NCBI GenBank assembly: GCA_004123355.1 | Contig: SCHM01000008.1 | Span: forward strand, 181,501 to 245,500 | Source of the DNA: Amphirosellinia nigrospora | Taxonomy: Eukaryota; Ascomycota; Sordariomycetes; Xylariales; Xylariaceae | DNA: 64,000 nt | Direction of reading: 5' to 3' | Part shown: positions 38,194 through 49,500 of the stretch, piece after piece | How the letters are laid out: each line of letters starts with the position of its first letter | How positions within the stretch are numbered: the stretch's first letter is position 1 | The notes under the pieces: generated by a model | Seen by the model: only the letters and a program-made list of their open reading frames with translations | Database searches by the model: none | Told to the model about the DNA's origin: nothing | Made by a program: the position numbers and the translations under genes

Positions 38194-38875
38194 CTCCAGT
38201 TACCACAACCCAGTATGTACTTAGCTAATCTGTTGTTGAATCGGTTCAACTTGGACAGCCAGCATGAGATTTCTGGCACGGGATTTCTCAGGCTATACGA
38301 TCTGGGTCGCTGTTGCGCTCTGTTGGGACATAGACGGTAGGACTGCGCTTCGGCCGAGAAAGCCGAAAGCTATAAAAGCAATCAACTTGGGGAATAATAC
38401 TTTGTTAGGAAATAGTCAATAAGCGACACGTTTTGGGGCGAGACTGTGCCATAGCCAATTGGATCGAGAGCTGCGCCAGCACCATGAAAACTCCGCCATG
38501 CACCATAGTACTCACCATAGTAGTCAACATAGTACTCAGCTGCAGCAGTCCCCTCTCACACGTCAGCTGCTCCAGCACCATGAATATCTTGCCAAGTACC
38601 ATAATAGTCACCATAATACCCCAGTTGAGACAATTTCTCGATTGTGCTTAAACGCATTAGTTGTGAGACTCACCATGAATGTCAAACCTCGATATTATTT
38701 GCGTTGTACAGAACACCATAATTACCATAGTAAAATAAAGTGCAAATTAATCAGAGAGCGAGTTAGTATATAAGCTCGGGTATGGACATCAAGGCCGGCA
38801 AACCTGGCTGGTAGAGAATACCAATAGCCAGAAGTACTCGGTATCTTGGATCGCCATCCCTCTTCAAAGTACGAA
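38194..38875. promoter_or_regulatory. Divergent region, homeobox / small membrane protein, with TATA box
   Basis: TATATAAG at 38767-38774 lies 102 bp before the small membrane protein start and is correctly oriented for it. Most of the rest is taken up by the 96 bp tandem repeat listed separately. Confidence 0.5.
38465..38740 (-). repeat. About 96 bp tandem repeat, three copies, Tyr/Gly-coding on the minus strand
   Basis: CACCATGAA recurs at 38480, 38576 and 38671, spacing 96 and 95 bp, with surrounding similarity including CACCATAGTA/CACCATAATA blocks. On the minus strand the two best copies read YYGDYYGTWQDIHGAGAADV and YYVDYYGEYYGAWRSFHGAGAAL, and a third starts FYYGNYGVLYN. The copies thus share a YYG-rich half and a (D/S)(I/F)HG(A/E) half at 32-codon spacing. 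One in-frame stop separates the best two copies. It may be a coding tandem repeat or its remnant. No Kex2-type dibasic sites are present. Confidence 0.6.
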
Positions 38876-39218
38876 ATGACGACCGCAAACCCGATTTCGC
38901 TAGAGACGATTGTCACTGTGATTTTCGGGATCCTAGCCTGCCTCATATCCATAGGCGGTGTGGTTGCAACTGTTCGAGCTGGATGCAGGCACCGTGATCG
39001 GCGCCCCGACTTAGAACGTGCGTGAGCCCGCACAACGATGAGTGTTCATACTGACCTAGCCTTCTTATGTAGCCGGCCTTCTTCTCCAACGCCAACACAC
39101 CGTTCACTTCATCCGTCAGGAGACTATTCAGTCTTTCGATAATTATGGTCACGGCCCTGAACGCAACTCATTGCCGTCTTCGAGCATGGCTGAGGCTAGG
39201 AATAACTTCCATCTTTAA
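38876..39218 (+). CDS. Small single-pass membrane protein, 95 residues, two exons
   Basis: Exon 1 38876-39017, intron 39018-39072 (gtgcgt donor, CTGAC branch-like element, tag acceptor), exon 2 39073-39218; spliced length 288 nt including stop, frame intact. The protein begins MTTANPISLETIVTVIFG. A strongly hydrophobic helix covers about residues 11-33 (IVTVIFGILACLISIGG then VVATV). It is followed by a basic cytosolic-type flank RAGCRHRDRRP and a hydrophilic tail ending PSSSMAEARNNFHL. TATATAAG lies 102 bp upstream. Without splicing the frame stops after 49 codons. There is no signal-peptidase-type site, so it is probably a type III or tail-proximal anchor protein with the basic side in the cytosol. 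Function unknown. The clean splice and TATA support a real gene; homology is not established. Confidence 0.65.
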
Positions 39219-40194
39219 ATAAGGCCGTTTGAGCGGGCGGAACGTTGGAACACGTACTCTTAAGAGCATTGCCACGCGGGGAGCTTGATTCATAACTCAA
39301 GCATCTAAGTGCTTCGTACTTGGATGTAACGTGGGATATGTGGTTCTTCATAGACCATTTCTTCGTAGTATTCGTAGAAATAGACACTGCGATATAACTT
39401 CTCATTCTGAGTGCCGCCTAGACTCGTTTAATTCTTCGTGGTCCTTAAGTTTTCACAATTATTGACCAAAATGGATGGTCTATGAGGTATATGGCTCCTT
39501 AGACTGTAGCTTCGCGAAGAGGGCATTGCCGGTTAGACATGCAGCAGCAGTAGCAGCAGAATCTGGGCTCGACTATGAGCAGAAAGAGTCCAATGAAAGC
39601 AGCGCCGAGAGTGTACTCGTGAACGCAGGGCATGCTCTATGTAGGTATACAAGAGTCTTCGGACGGCATAGCATCTTTGACGTTGCCATGTTGAAATGCT
39701 TCTCTGCCTCGTCGGCTAGTGTTTCAATATAACTACGAGTGAGGTGACGACACGTTCGGTAGGCTCCCGTTATGTTTCTCATGTGGACTGATATACATGT
39801 CGGTTACGCATCCTGTAGTTGTAGATGCAGGTCACGGGTATATAACAGACTTGTGCAGGGTGGTTAGAGGTGATGGGCGAGACGGATGTTTAGGTGGGTG
39901 TAGCGCGGGGCCTCTCTATAGGTTAAGTAAGTACAGATGCCCCCTAACAGCGACTTACGTCACCTAGAAACGCGCGACCGCCTTTAACAAATGGACCCAC
40001 TACTCGCTACTCTTGACTTTAATTGATTTCTCTTTTGACGCGCCTGGCTTAACCAAACGCGTGCGCCACAGCTATCAACTCGAGGTCAAGGTTACACCCA
40101 GTCTAGCAATTACAAGTCACAACTTCTAAGCCTCAAACACTCTTGATACCTCTGTCATGACTTGATAATTGTTCAAAAGGCCCCCGAAGCGGTT
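39219..40194. promoter_or_regulatory. Upstream region of the BRCT gene
   Basis: About 980 bp. An open frame at 39475-39732 (85 codons) has no recognisable domain and no splice extension. The AGTAAGTAC and TACCTAG-like motifs at about 39925-39965 are weak. No firm gene. Confidence 0.4.
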
Positions 40195-42943
40195 ATGCAG
40201 TCACCGCCCACCTCTGAAAATGGCGTCAACGCCGTCGACTTGGCCCGGCCTTTTCGTGGTCTGGTACTCTGCTGCACCGATATAGAGGCCGATTTACGTG
40301 TAAGTCTGTCCAGCTGCTGCCCGCTTGACCTCACTGTCGTCCCTCTCTCCTCTCTCTCCTCTCCCCTCTGCCCTGCTGACCGAGGACGATACGTCTATCT
40401 ATATAGACCCAGATTGCTCAATGCGCGACCGAAATGGGTGGCATTCACCGCTACGATCTCACCCCCGACGTCACCCACCTCATCGTCGGCAAGTACAATA
40501 CGGCCAAGTATCGTTATGTCGCCAAGGAACGGCCCGATATCAAGCCAATGGCCGCGGGCTGGATCGAGGCTGTGCGTAGTTTGTGGGTAGAGGACCAGGA
40601 GATGGACATGGCTGCACTGGAAGACAGCTGGAAGCTTCGGGCCTTCGAGTCGGGTGGCGGCATTCCCAACAGCCCCAACCCAGCCGACCGTGAGAGACAG
40701 CGATTGGTGTGCTGCCTGACCGGTTTCGAGGACAGTCAGTCTCCACGGTGGATCTCATGCGTTGGATGTAGCTGACGCTTCTAGGTAACTTGCGAGCCAT
40801 TATCGAGGACACAGTCAAAGCGAACGGAGGTGAATACGTTGCCGACCTCTCCCGCCGAGTGACCCATCTCATCGTCTCTCGGCCCGAGGGCAAGAAGTAC
40901 AACGCTGCTTGTAGGTGGGGTATCCGTTGCATATCTATTGAATGGCTATACGACTGTGTTGAACGGGGCATGGTACTTAATGAGGAGTGCTACGATCCAA
41001 CCCTCCCGCAGAGGAAAGGGGTAAGGGTGCTTGGGTGCCTAAAGACTTTCACCGAGTGGCCCCTGGCAAGCGAGCACGCGAGGAAGCCGTTGCTTCTGCC
41101 GAAGCAGGGAGGAGGAAGCTGAGAAAGAGGGCGAGCATGAGGATGAACAGCCAAAACAACGGTCTATGGGGAGACATCTTAAACCAGTCAGCGGGTGACC
41201 TCTCGAGGCCAGACGATGCGCGACGAGATTCGAGCGCGCCTCCCACTCTATTACCCACTGACTCGGTCACTTCTGCAACCGAGACACCCCAACCCGTAGC
41301 GCAACCCGTAGTACTACCCCGAGCGAGAATAGCTGGCCAACCCTCAGGAAAGGCGTATTTTCGGGCTGTCGATTCTTCGTCCATGGGTTTGCGGAATCAA
41401 AACAGAAGATTCTCCTCGATTTCCTTACATCACACGGTGGCCAACTTGCCTCAACCTTGGAAGATGTGGCATCATTATCGCATGCCGATCCGCTCAACCA
41501 GCGTTACCTACTCGTGCCGCAGACATCCCAGCCCGATAGCCATCCACTACTCCCCGATGGCGTTCACATCATCACAGAGTTCTTCATTGAGCGCTGTATC
41601 CATAACAAAACCCTCTTTTCCCCCACGGACCATGTTTGGGGGCAGCCGTTCCCCCGATTTCCCGTCGATGGATTTCAAAATCTGACGATATGCACCGCTG
41701 GTTTCGCCAACGAGCAATTAAATCATATCGAAAAAACAGTTACCCAATTAGGGGCCACGTATTCCGAAAAGTTAAATAGGCAGGTTTCGCTCCTTGTCTG
41801 CCCAGACCTAGCTTCCTTAAGAGAACAGAAGCGCGATCTCGCTATTTATCACAACATAGCAATCGTCGATGTCGAATGGTTGTGGCAATGCATCACGACT
41901 GGGTGCCTCGTACCGTGGGATGAGTTTCAATTTGAAGAATTACTTCGCACTGCAGATTCCATCCGTGCTAATTTGAGGCGAAAGGAGGAAGATAAGAAAA
42001 TATCTAGGGATACACTGAACCGGTCTCGATCAGAACCCGTACTTCGAAAACCGCCCGCCGCGAATTCCGGCCGTCGAATCCCAGCGCCGCCTCCGAGAGC
42101 TGGTGTCGACATGACTGCGTTCGCTAACGATACCCCCGACGCCGATCGCGAAACAACTTCACTTCAAAACCCGGACACTTACGAATCGCATTATGAAACA
42201 GCTCCTACTCATCCTCATGCTTTCGACAACGCGTTCGCGTCAGCACCCCTTTCAGAGACAAATGCAAACGCGTTGAATAAATCAGCTTCGCCACCGGAAG
42301 AACCCCAACCCAACCGCACTCTCAAGCGCTTCCCCACCGAAGGCGAAGTATGCGACTCGGAAGCTGGGGAGGAATCAGACGCTACCACGCGGACTTCAGT
42401 GAAGGAACCATCTCCCGGCGATGCAGACGCCGAGCTGAAGCGCAAAGCGCAACAGGCTAAAGACCTCGAGCGCTTACAATTGTCCAAGCGGCTCAACTCA
42501 CTCATGGCGGACGACACATCGCAGGAAGGAAACGTGACGCGGCCAGTTCGCCGGAAACGCGAGATCCTCGGCCGCGGACGAGTAACGTATCCATCGCGTC
42601 AAGTGCGAGCGCCGACTCCGCAGCTGCTCTATCCGGCCCTAAAATGCGGCAACTTGGTTCCATGCAAACGGCCTCGGCGTCCGCAGGTTCGGAGTTTGAT
42701 AAGTTCCTAGAATCTGATGAGATGAATGCTGCCGCCGATGACACGCTGCCGCCGTCTACGCAGCTTGCCTACGAAGATCCCCAGGCGACGAAACATCGCG
42801 AGGTCGTCATGGACAAGATACTGGGGCGGAATAAACCGGGCGAAGGCGGGAGCGAGAAACAAGACAACAAAGTCCGACTTGCGGATTTAGACATTGGGAA
42901 TAAGGCGGTTGGGAGACGGGCTACGAGACGTCAGGCCCGATAG
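40195..42943 (+). CDS. Four-BRCT replication/checkpoint scaffold (Dpb11/Rad4/TopBP1 homologue)
   Basis: Exons 40195-40299, 40407-40734 and 40785-42943, about 863 residues. BRCT1 spans PFRGLVLCCTDIEA through MGGIHRYDLTPDVTHLIVG and GWIEAV. BRCT2 spans VCCLTGFEDS, ANGGEYVADLSRRVTHLIV and ISIEWLYDCVERG. BRCT3 contains FFVHGFAESKQKILLDFL and SHGGQLASTLEDV. BRCT4 runs from LTICTAGFANEQLNHIE to VDVEWLWQCITTG. A long Ser/Pro-rich tail follows. Members bind phosphorylated Sld3/Sld2 and the 9-1-1 clamp to start replication and activate the Mec1/ATR checkpoint in the nucleus. Intron 1 is pyrimidine-rich (40320-40375). Three or so single-base breaks (near 41010, 41355 and 42640) separate clearly related segments. 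It is essential in yeasts, so the breaks are probably errors. Confidence 0.9.
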
Positions 42944-43933
42944 TAGCGGGTTTCACGAGTTGGATATCGCATCTTCGTTCATTGGCTTGGCTTAATGAGA
43001 TGAATGGGATGGGATGGATAGGATAACTCTGTTTTTAAGACAGATCAGTGAACTTCACACAATGGAATATGCTCAGGGATACAGTTCCTTGTGAGGAGTA
43101 TTCATTGACTTGGACAGCGAGGCGCTTGAGTACTTGCTTGTTCGCCTGTCGACTCTGGGGATCAACACGGCATCGTATTATACAAGTATATATTTATATT
43201 GTATTGTGTTTATATCTCGAAACGGGGCATAGAGTTTATGTACCTACATACAAAGCGCATGAACACACACGAAGGAAGCGGTTGCTAGATAGGCGTTGTA
43301 GATACCAGATTATGAAGATATGAAACGAAATGGAGTGACGGACGAAGTCAAATAATGCAGAATTGCGATAGTTTTTTGGCATTAATTACCTCCCTAGTGC
43401 CCGGGAGACGTGGTTTTCATACCTTGGGTAAGTGTAAACCAGAACACCTACCAAGGACCAAGATACCCAGATGAATAACACAAGAGCCAATACACCAAAC
43501 CACAAGGCACGAATAACCTAACGTGTAAAAAGGTCGTTTGACTATTTGTTCGTTCATCCTAACTGACTGACTGACTTTATGTCTATCTACCTTTTTCGTC
43601 TTCCAGCCACGCCCCCGCCTCCTGATGCGATGTATAACGTAAAAGGTGAGAATGACATGGGTATCCAATTTCCCTCTACATGTTTCTGCCCAGATTCCTA
43701 CACGCCCGCCAACAAGAAAAAAGAAAAAAAGGTCAAAAACGAGCGTCTGTTGTAGAAAATTTTAGATTTAAAATATATGCAAGTTCCATATGCCCAATAA
43801 CTAATAAAAAAAGCGCGATATCCTGCCTGGTATCTGATACGCCAGTCTCAGTCAATACCAAGGCCAAGACATGATCCCAATTTTGATGTAGAAAATAGTA
43901 GCTCTGCCACTGATTAAATCCTTTCGTTGAAAA
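42944..43933. other. Convergent 3' flanks
   Basis: 990 bp between the BRCT gene stop and the stop of the 858-residue gene on the other strand. AT-rich; no recognisable gene. Confidence 0.5.
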
Positions 43934-46565
43934 TTACAAACCCGCCGCGGCTTCTGTTAACACACTTAGCAAACTAGCAGCAGCGCCGCCGATTCCGACA
44001 GCGCGGAGCGTTTCACTCCGAGCTTTCCTGCGGGCTCCCCGGTCTCTGTCTCGTTCTCGGTCGCGATCCTCTCGAGAACGATGGCTATATTGATCGTCAC
44101 GGTCATTGCGGCGGCCACCAGAAGCGCCATTGTAGTATTTTCCGGTGGCGGTGCCGTTATGGTGTCGATGCTCTCGATCATTATCTCGATCTGAGCGATA
44201 TCGCTTCTCCCGGTCTCTGTCGCGAATTCGAGCTTTGTCACGATCTCTATCCCGCCAGTCTCGCTCATTCGTATCCCTTCCCTTATCTCGTCGACTGAGA
44301 CTTCGTGGCGTCGATCCCATTTTGTCGTCCAAGATTTGGGGTTCTGGATTAAATCGTACATGTGGATCATCGTTCTTGTTCTTCAGTATGGGTTTTGGTT
44401 TCACTGTCGCCGAGGGGCTGATCTTTTCGCGATTCTCACCAGCTTTGTTCTCTTCCGCTGGGGATGGCACGACAAACGGGTAGGCTTTCGTACCCTTATC
44501 ATCACCATCGTCTATGGTAGATATGGACCCTCTGTTCGGCTCGCCGCGAGGGTTGAAGTTGTGATGTTGTGGCGAATACGGCTGCGGGGGAGGGTCTGAG
44601 TTTGAGTAATGGCCAGATTTGGTGCGGTTCCCGTAAGAATTTGAAGAGACTTCATCGTCACTAGAGTCCCATATTTCACCAGTAGAGCTGACCGTACTGT
44701 TCTCACGATCGCGCTGGTAAGGGTTGATTACATACCCTGGCCCTTCATTCTGATTGTGGCGACCCTCAATGACATCCCAATTCCGATATTTATCAGGATG
44801 ATATTTGTCCTCTGGCCGCCGCTCCTTCCCATCCAATGTAGTTTGGATACTAGGAACATTTGACGCGGCTCTTCGACGACGCTCGTCGCGTACCTCTTTA
44901 CTCTTCCTTGCGAGTTCAGCGATATCTTCTCTCTTCAACTCTCCCAGTATAGCTACAAAATCAGGCCGTGCTTCGTAGCGTAGACCTTCTCTTGCAACAA
45001 CTTCAGGTGACACTAAGCTTCTGCGGATGCGTGTCCACTTTGCATCGAGTGGAATTTCTCGACCCTGGCTATCAGGCCCCAGACGTGCAAATCGTCGAAT
45101 AGCTAATTCTTGTGATTGACTTGACGGAGGTAAGATCCCACGTTCTCCAACGAGAGAGGGCGCGGAAATCGAATTAGAACGAACAATAGGTGGTGAATTC
45201 CTGTCACCACCAAGTGGCGGTGGCGGCAGCGAAGGGACATATCTTGGTGGTGGATCATGTTCATACTCGTATTGATCGTCAAAAGAAAAACGCCGATCAG
45301 GGGGTGGCAAAAGTGCTGGCTGTGAGGATGGGGGAGGTAAATATCTTTGAGGTTGAGAGCTAGAAGTCACATAGTTCCCGGTCGTAGATGGGGACACACT
45401 CTGCATGTGCATATCACCCATAGCGACGGTCATGTCAGCCACCTGCTTATCTAATTCCATGATTTGTTTTGTAGATATTAATGCCATAGAATCCGAAGGC
45501 GATACATCTTGATCGTCGGACGAGTGGTGGTCGTATGAGAGGCCGGTACTCTGAGTGGATAACTGACCAGGCTGAGGCGGGTAATCATCATATCGTAATC
45601 GTTCCATCCTCATAGATGGAAAAAATTTCTCGTTGTCGATATCGGGGCTATAGGGGTCTTCCCCGTTCGTAGCATAGGGTGGGATGCCGTCGAGTTCCGG
45701 TGGAGGAGTGTAGTTCTCTAGGAATCCTCTGACTGAAGGTGTACGACCGCCAAAAGCCGTGATTTGTTCGTCAACTTCACGAATGTATGCTCGTAGGACG
45801 TCCTAAGATATTTGTTAAAGGTTTGGTTGGATAAGTAGATAACGGGAGTTGACTTACTTGGTTGCTACGCAGCACATCCTTAGAAAACCCCTCTTCTTCT
45901 AACGCATCCCTGAATTGTTCCCAGAGTCTATCTTCATTCTCACCAAACCCTGAATCTTTGCGCCGACAGATGCGCGAAGCTATAGCATCGACCTTGTCCT
46001 TGATATCATCGAGATCGGTACTGGTGATATCGACCGGCTGGCGTGATTTGCTAGGGTTGTGTAGCTGGACGGTGTTGAGAAACATATCGATATTCAGCTT
46101 CTGGCTAGCTAGTTTGCCACGGATCAAATCGATCTTTTCAAGTTCCAGGCTGTCCAACATAGTCCAACCCTTCTCGCTGTCGTTCATATGGACGTGGCGT
46201 TCGCCATCCCCGCTGACACCAGACCCGTCTGAGCCACCATCAAAGTATTTCTCTAGGATAGTATCCAGCTGCTTCAGTGTGAACTCGCCGTCTTCTATGA
46301 TGGGTGTCAACTGTCGTATATAAACGGCACTGTTGTCGCAGTTCAGCAGGGATTCTGGGTCTTCTGCTTCGACCTTAAGATGCTTGAGAACAGTATGTAA
46401 ATCTCGAACGACGGTGGCGACATTCTCGAAATTGGAGCCAGCATTGCGGGCGCGTCGATATAACTTGCGTGCAAATGCATCAAGAGCATCAATAGGAGCT
46501 AAGATAGGAGGTGACGCGGTGTTGGCTTCTTCTTCAATCGAATATGACGCCATAGCGCCTGTCAT
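43934..46565 (-). CDS. 858-residue fungal protein with DUF8035-like segment and RD/RE-rich tail
   Basis: Exons 46565-45858 and 45802-43934 join in frame (NQ to DVLRAYIREV) with no break; 858 residues. Residues about 20-240 are helical and resemble the N-terminal domain of large fungal proteins seen before Ser/Pro-rich regions (DALDAFARKLYRRARNAG; VVRDLHTVLKHLKVEAED). A Pro/Ser-rich linker follows. Then comes AKWTRIRRSLVSPEVVAREG with RYEARPDFVAILGELKREDI, similar in shape to the DUF8035 segment (AKWTKI-x-R-x-LV-x-PE, RPDYVIVL). The C-terminal region is packed with Arg-Asp/Arg-Glu dipeptides (DWRDRDRDKARIRDRDREK). Function unknown. An alternative start M at 46553 (MASYSIEEE) is possible. This long gene without indels contrasts with its neighbours. 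Confidence 0.8.
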
Positions 46566-49500
46566 CAGAGGATGAGGAGGCCGTCACCTCAGTAGAAGGG
46601 TTGCTCGTATGGAACAACTACCTCTGCGGGTAACAGAGTGGGCTGCGTGAAAACGGGGCCAGTAAGTAGAAACTTGAGATTCCCGTGAATGTGTAATACT
46701 GAACTAGAACGCGCGCGTATACGATCGCCGAGGCCGGATCTAGTGAGCGTTATAGTGTCGAGGGTAGAGGCAAATACCCTTGATGGTGAGCAATGGATGA
46801 GTTGCCTGAGTCGATGTTCACAGGCCGTGGTCTTCTCCGGTGCATGCTATCCTGCCTATCGTGGTTTTCGAGTCAGTAATCGAGGAATACGTCGTGTTGT
46901 TCACGCTCGTGATGAATGACTTGATAGATAGTGCCGAGATATGGTGACCTTTAGGCATCACTCTATATGGCACTTCTGTTGTAGGAAATGCGTAATGAAG
47001 TTGGGCAAGTGAGCCGTCCGGCTGTCAAGGAGTGAAGACGACATGTATAAAAACAGAAAAGATTGCCTACCTCGAAAGTGCCAGGAAGTCGTCGGAGGCA
47101 ACGCCTTGTACAGATGATTACGAGATAGTTATATTCGTGAGTGAACTTGAACAGGATAAGTTGTTGGAGGCCAAGTAGGTAGGAGGACACTATGTCAGTT
47201 ATACGAAGGTGTTGTTTATTCCTACGTCCTCTGTGAGCCGTGGTGGCCACGGTTGAAAATGGAATCGAAGCCGCAATGGTATGATTGTCATCGGCAGTGA
47301 TGATGACCTAATTGGGTTCGGATGGGAATGTTGCCCCGGTTGCCCAAGTTCCAACCCAAACCCAAGCCCCCAAAAAGCCAAGCTCGACGACGTCGCAATG
47401 AAGAAGGAGGTAATAGGGATAGTAATTGAATGTAGGTAGGATGTAAGATGAAGCAGAGATTAATGCCATATAGGTCGGGTCATATAGGTACCTACAGACA
47501 GACCAGGTTAGGAATTTGTTCCCGAACCAGGAGAAGTCAGTCAGTGCCGCCTGTCCATTCGCAGTTTTTAGGTATTTTATTGTTTTTGCCTGGCAAAAGA
47601 GGCAAGGCAAGCGTCCGATGTATAGGTAGTGGTAGCACCTACAGTAAGATCTGCTGTGTTGATCCTGCCTGTACACTACATAGTACGAAATTGGGTTCCT
47701 TCCAGCTGGGAACATGAGGTGGCCATCTCAGGTACTTATTTAGTACACGTTGGACACGTTGGTCGAGCAGCGCTTTGCCGCGGCCGGCAAGTGCACTCCT
47801 GGTAGTGGGCTCGTAGTGCTCGTAGCCTGCCATCGAGGAAACATTGTGACGTAAGTGCAGATTGAGTAGCCGATTTCATCATTGCTGGCGCCCAGGGATC
47901 AGAGACCTGGGATAGACCTGGGATCTCGAAAGCCCCACAACGTTTTCTTGACCCTTCTAGTGTACACTACCCTTGGTCTACCCTTGGTCGCCTACCGCGT
48001 TGCCATTCGCTACAGCGCCGTCTCAACGTCTCCCTTATGCAGCAGCAGCAGCAGCAGTAGTGCAGCTGTATGTCAGCCCTCCCCGTTGCCCCATGCCAGT
48101 TGATTTATTTCCACCTCATCGACGGCGAGTCTCAAGCACTCAGTCAGCATGCAATGCAATGAATGGTTCCCGTCGAGGCTGAAGTCTCGCACCCCGCAAT
48201 TTCGCCCGCAGCGCAGCCGGGGTCCTGGCTGGGATGCTAATTGTTCCTGGCCCTCTCGGTGCTCACATGAGACTAGCCTGGCTATTTACTTACCTAATTT
48301 AGTCCTCGGTCGTCTGGTCTACGCCTAGCAGGTCTCATGACGATGATGATGGGGATGACTCTGGTCTGAGACCAGTAAAGCTGCGCCCCTCCTGTGTTCC
48401 TGTTAAGTACTTACCTGCCAAGCGAGCGGCATTGGAACCGAGTCGCATCTACTTACATGCTTAATCTATATCTTCTGTTTCTTCGCGGGGAAACGCGAGT
48501 CAAGACACGTTGGCCCGAACAGGAAAGTGAGAGGGATTATTATCCGTCCACCCTATCATTCCATTCATTCATTTATTTATTTCTTGCTGCCCTACGCCCT
48601 ATGCCCCTCTCTACCGCCCGTGTCTACCACCGGTGGTGGTATAGATGGCACTCTGCTTTGCATGCATCTGCATCATGTATCCCTCTTGCATGGCCCTCAG
48701 ATTTCAATTCCTACTTCCTCCGTCTCCAACCGTGGCCTGGATTCTAGGCTATTTCCATAAACCCGGAATCAGATACCACGGGGGTGACTCTACGGAATAA
48801 CCTGGAGATCTGATGCACGTCCGCCTTGATACCGTACCTACATATATGCATACATACATATTGGCCGTTGTTTGTTGCCGCCTAAGACCCCATCAGACTA
48901 GGAATGCGCCGAGACTTGGAACCTTCACCTTCTACAATTCTCTCTGTGCCGGATCAGGCGCAGTATATTATTAACAAGTCTTGTTCAGTCTTGAGCTGTC
49001 GAACGTGGTCCTATCAATCGCCATGTACATTATTTGCGGCGGAAACTTGATTTCCTTCCATCCGACTGGGCCTCGCTTGGTCATATGCTCCCCACATCGC
49101 TCCACCATTGCATTCGTTGTCTTGACGGTGACGCCCGCTAGCGATGAGGCTCGCTGGGATCCCGTGGTAACCGCATTTGTTGATCTTCATACTTCCTACG
49201 CGTTTGCCGCCAGTCGTGTCCGTAATGTTGTTCGCTATTGATAGGTCTAAGCACACAATTAGGAAATCAATAGCCTTTGCCATGTGGTGTCGCATGTGCT
49301 TCGCAGAAAATTTCACCGCGTCATTTAACAACATACGTTGGTCTACATGTACCACTTACTACCTGGGTACTTGTGTACAAGAAATTTTATGTGTCAGCTT
49401 CACAGCATCTGCAGGGTCAAGTAGCCAGTGATATACTTGCCACTTCAATACCGAACACTATCAATCGAACACCGAGAAGGGTGTCCAAAATTCTTAGTAG

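Noticed and set aside
38465-38740. RiPP (ustiloxin/dikaritin-like) precursor
   Set aside because: Repeats lack KR/KK processing sites and a signal peptide, and one in-frame stop separates the copies.
39475-39732. 85-codon open frame upstream of the BRCT gene
   Set aside because: No recognisable domain, no TATA or splice support, and an equally long frame on the other strand.
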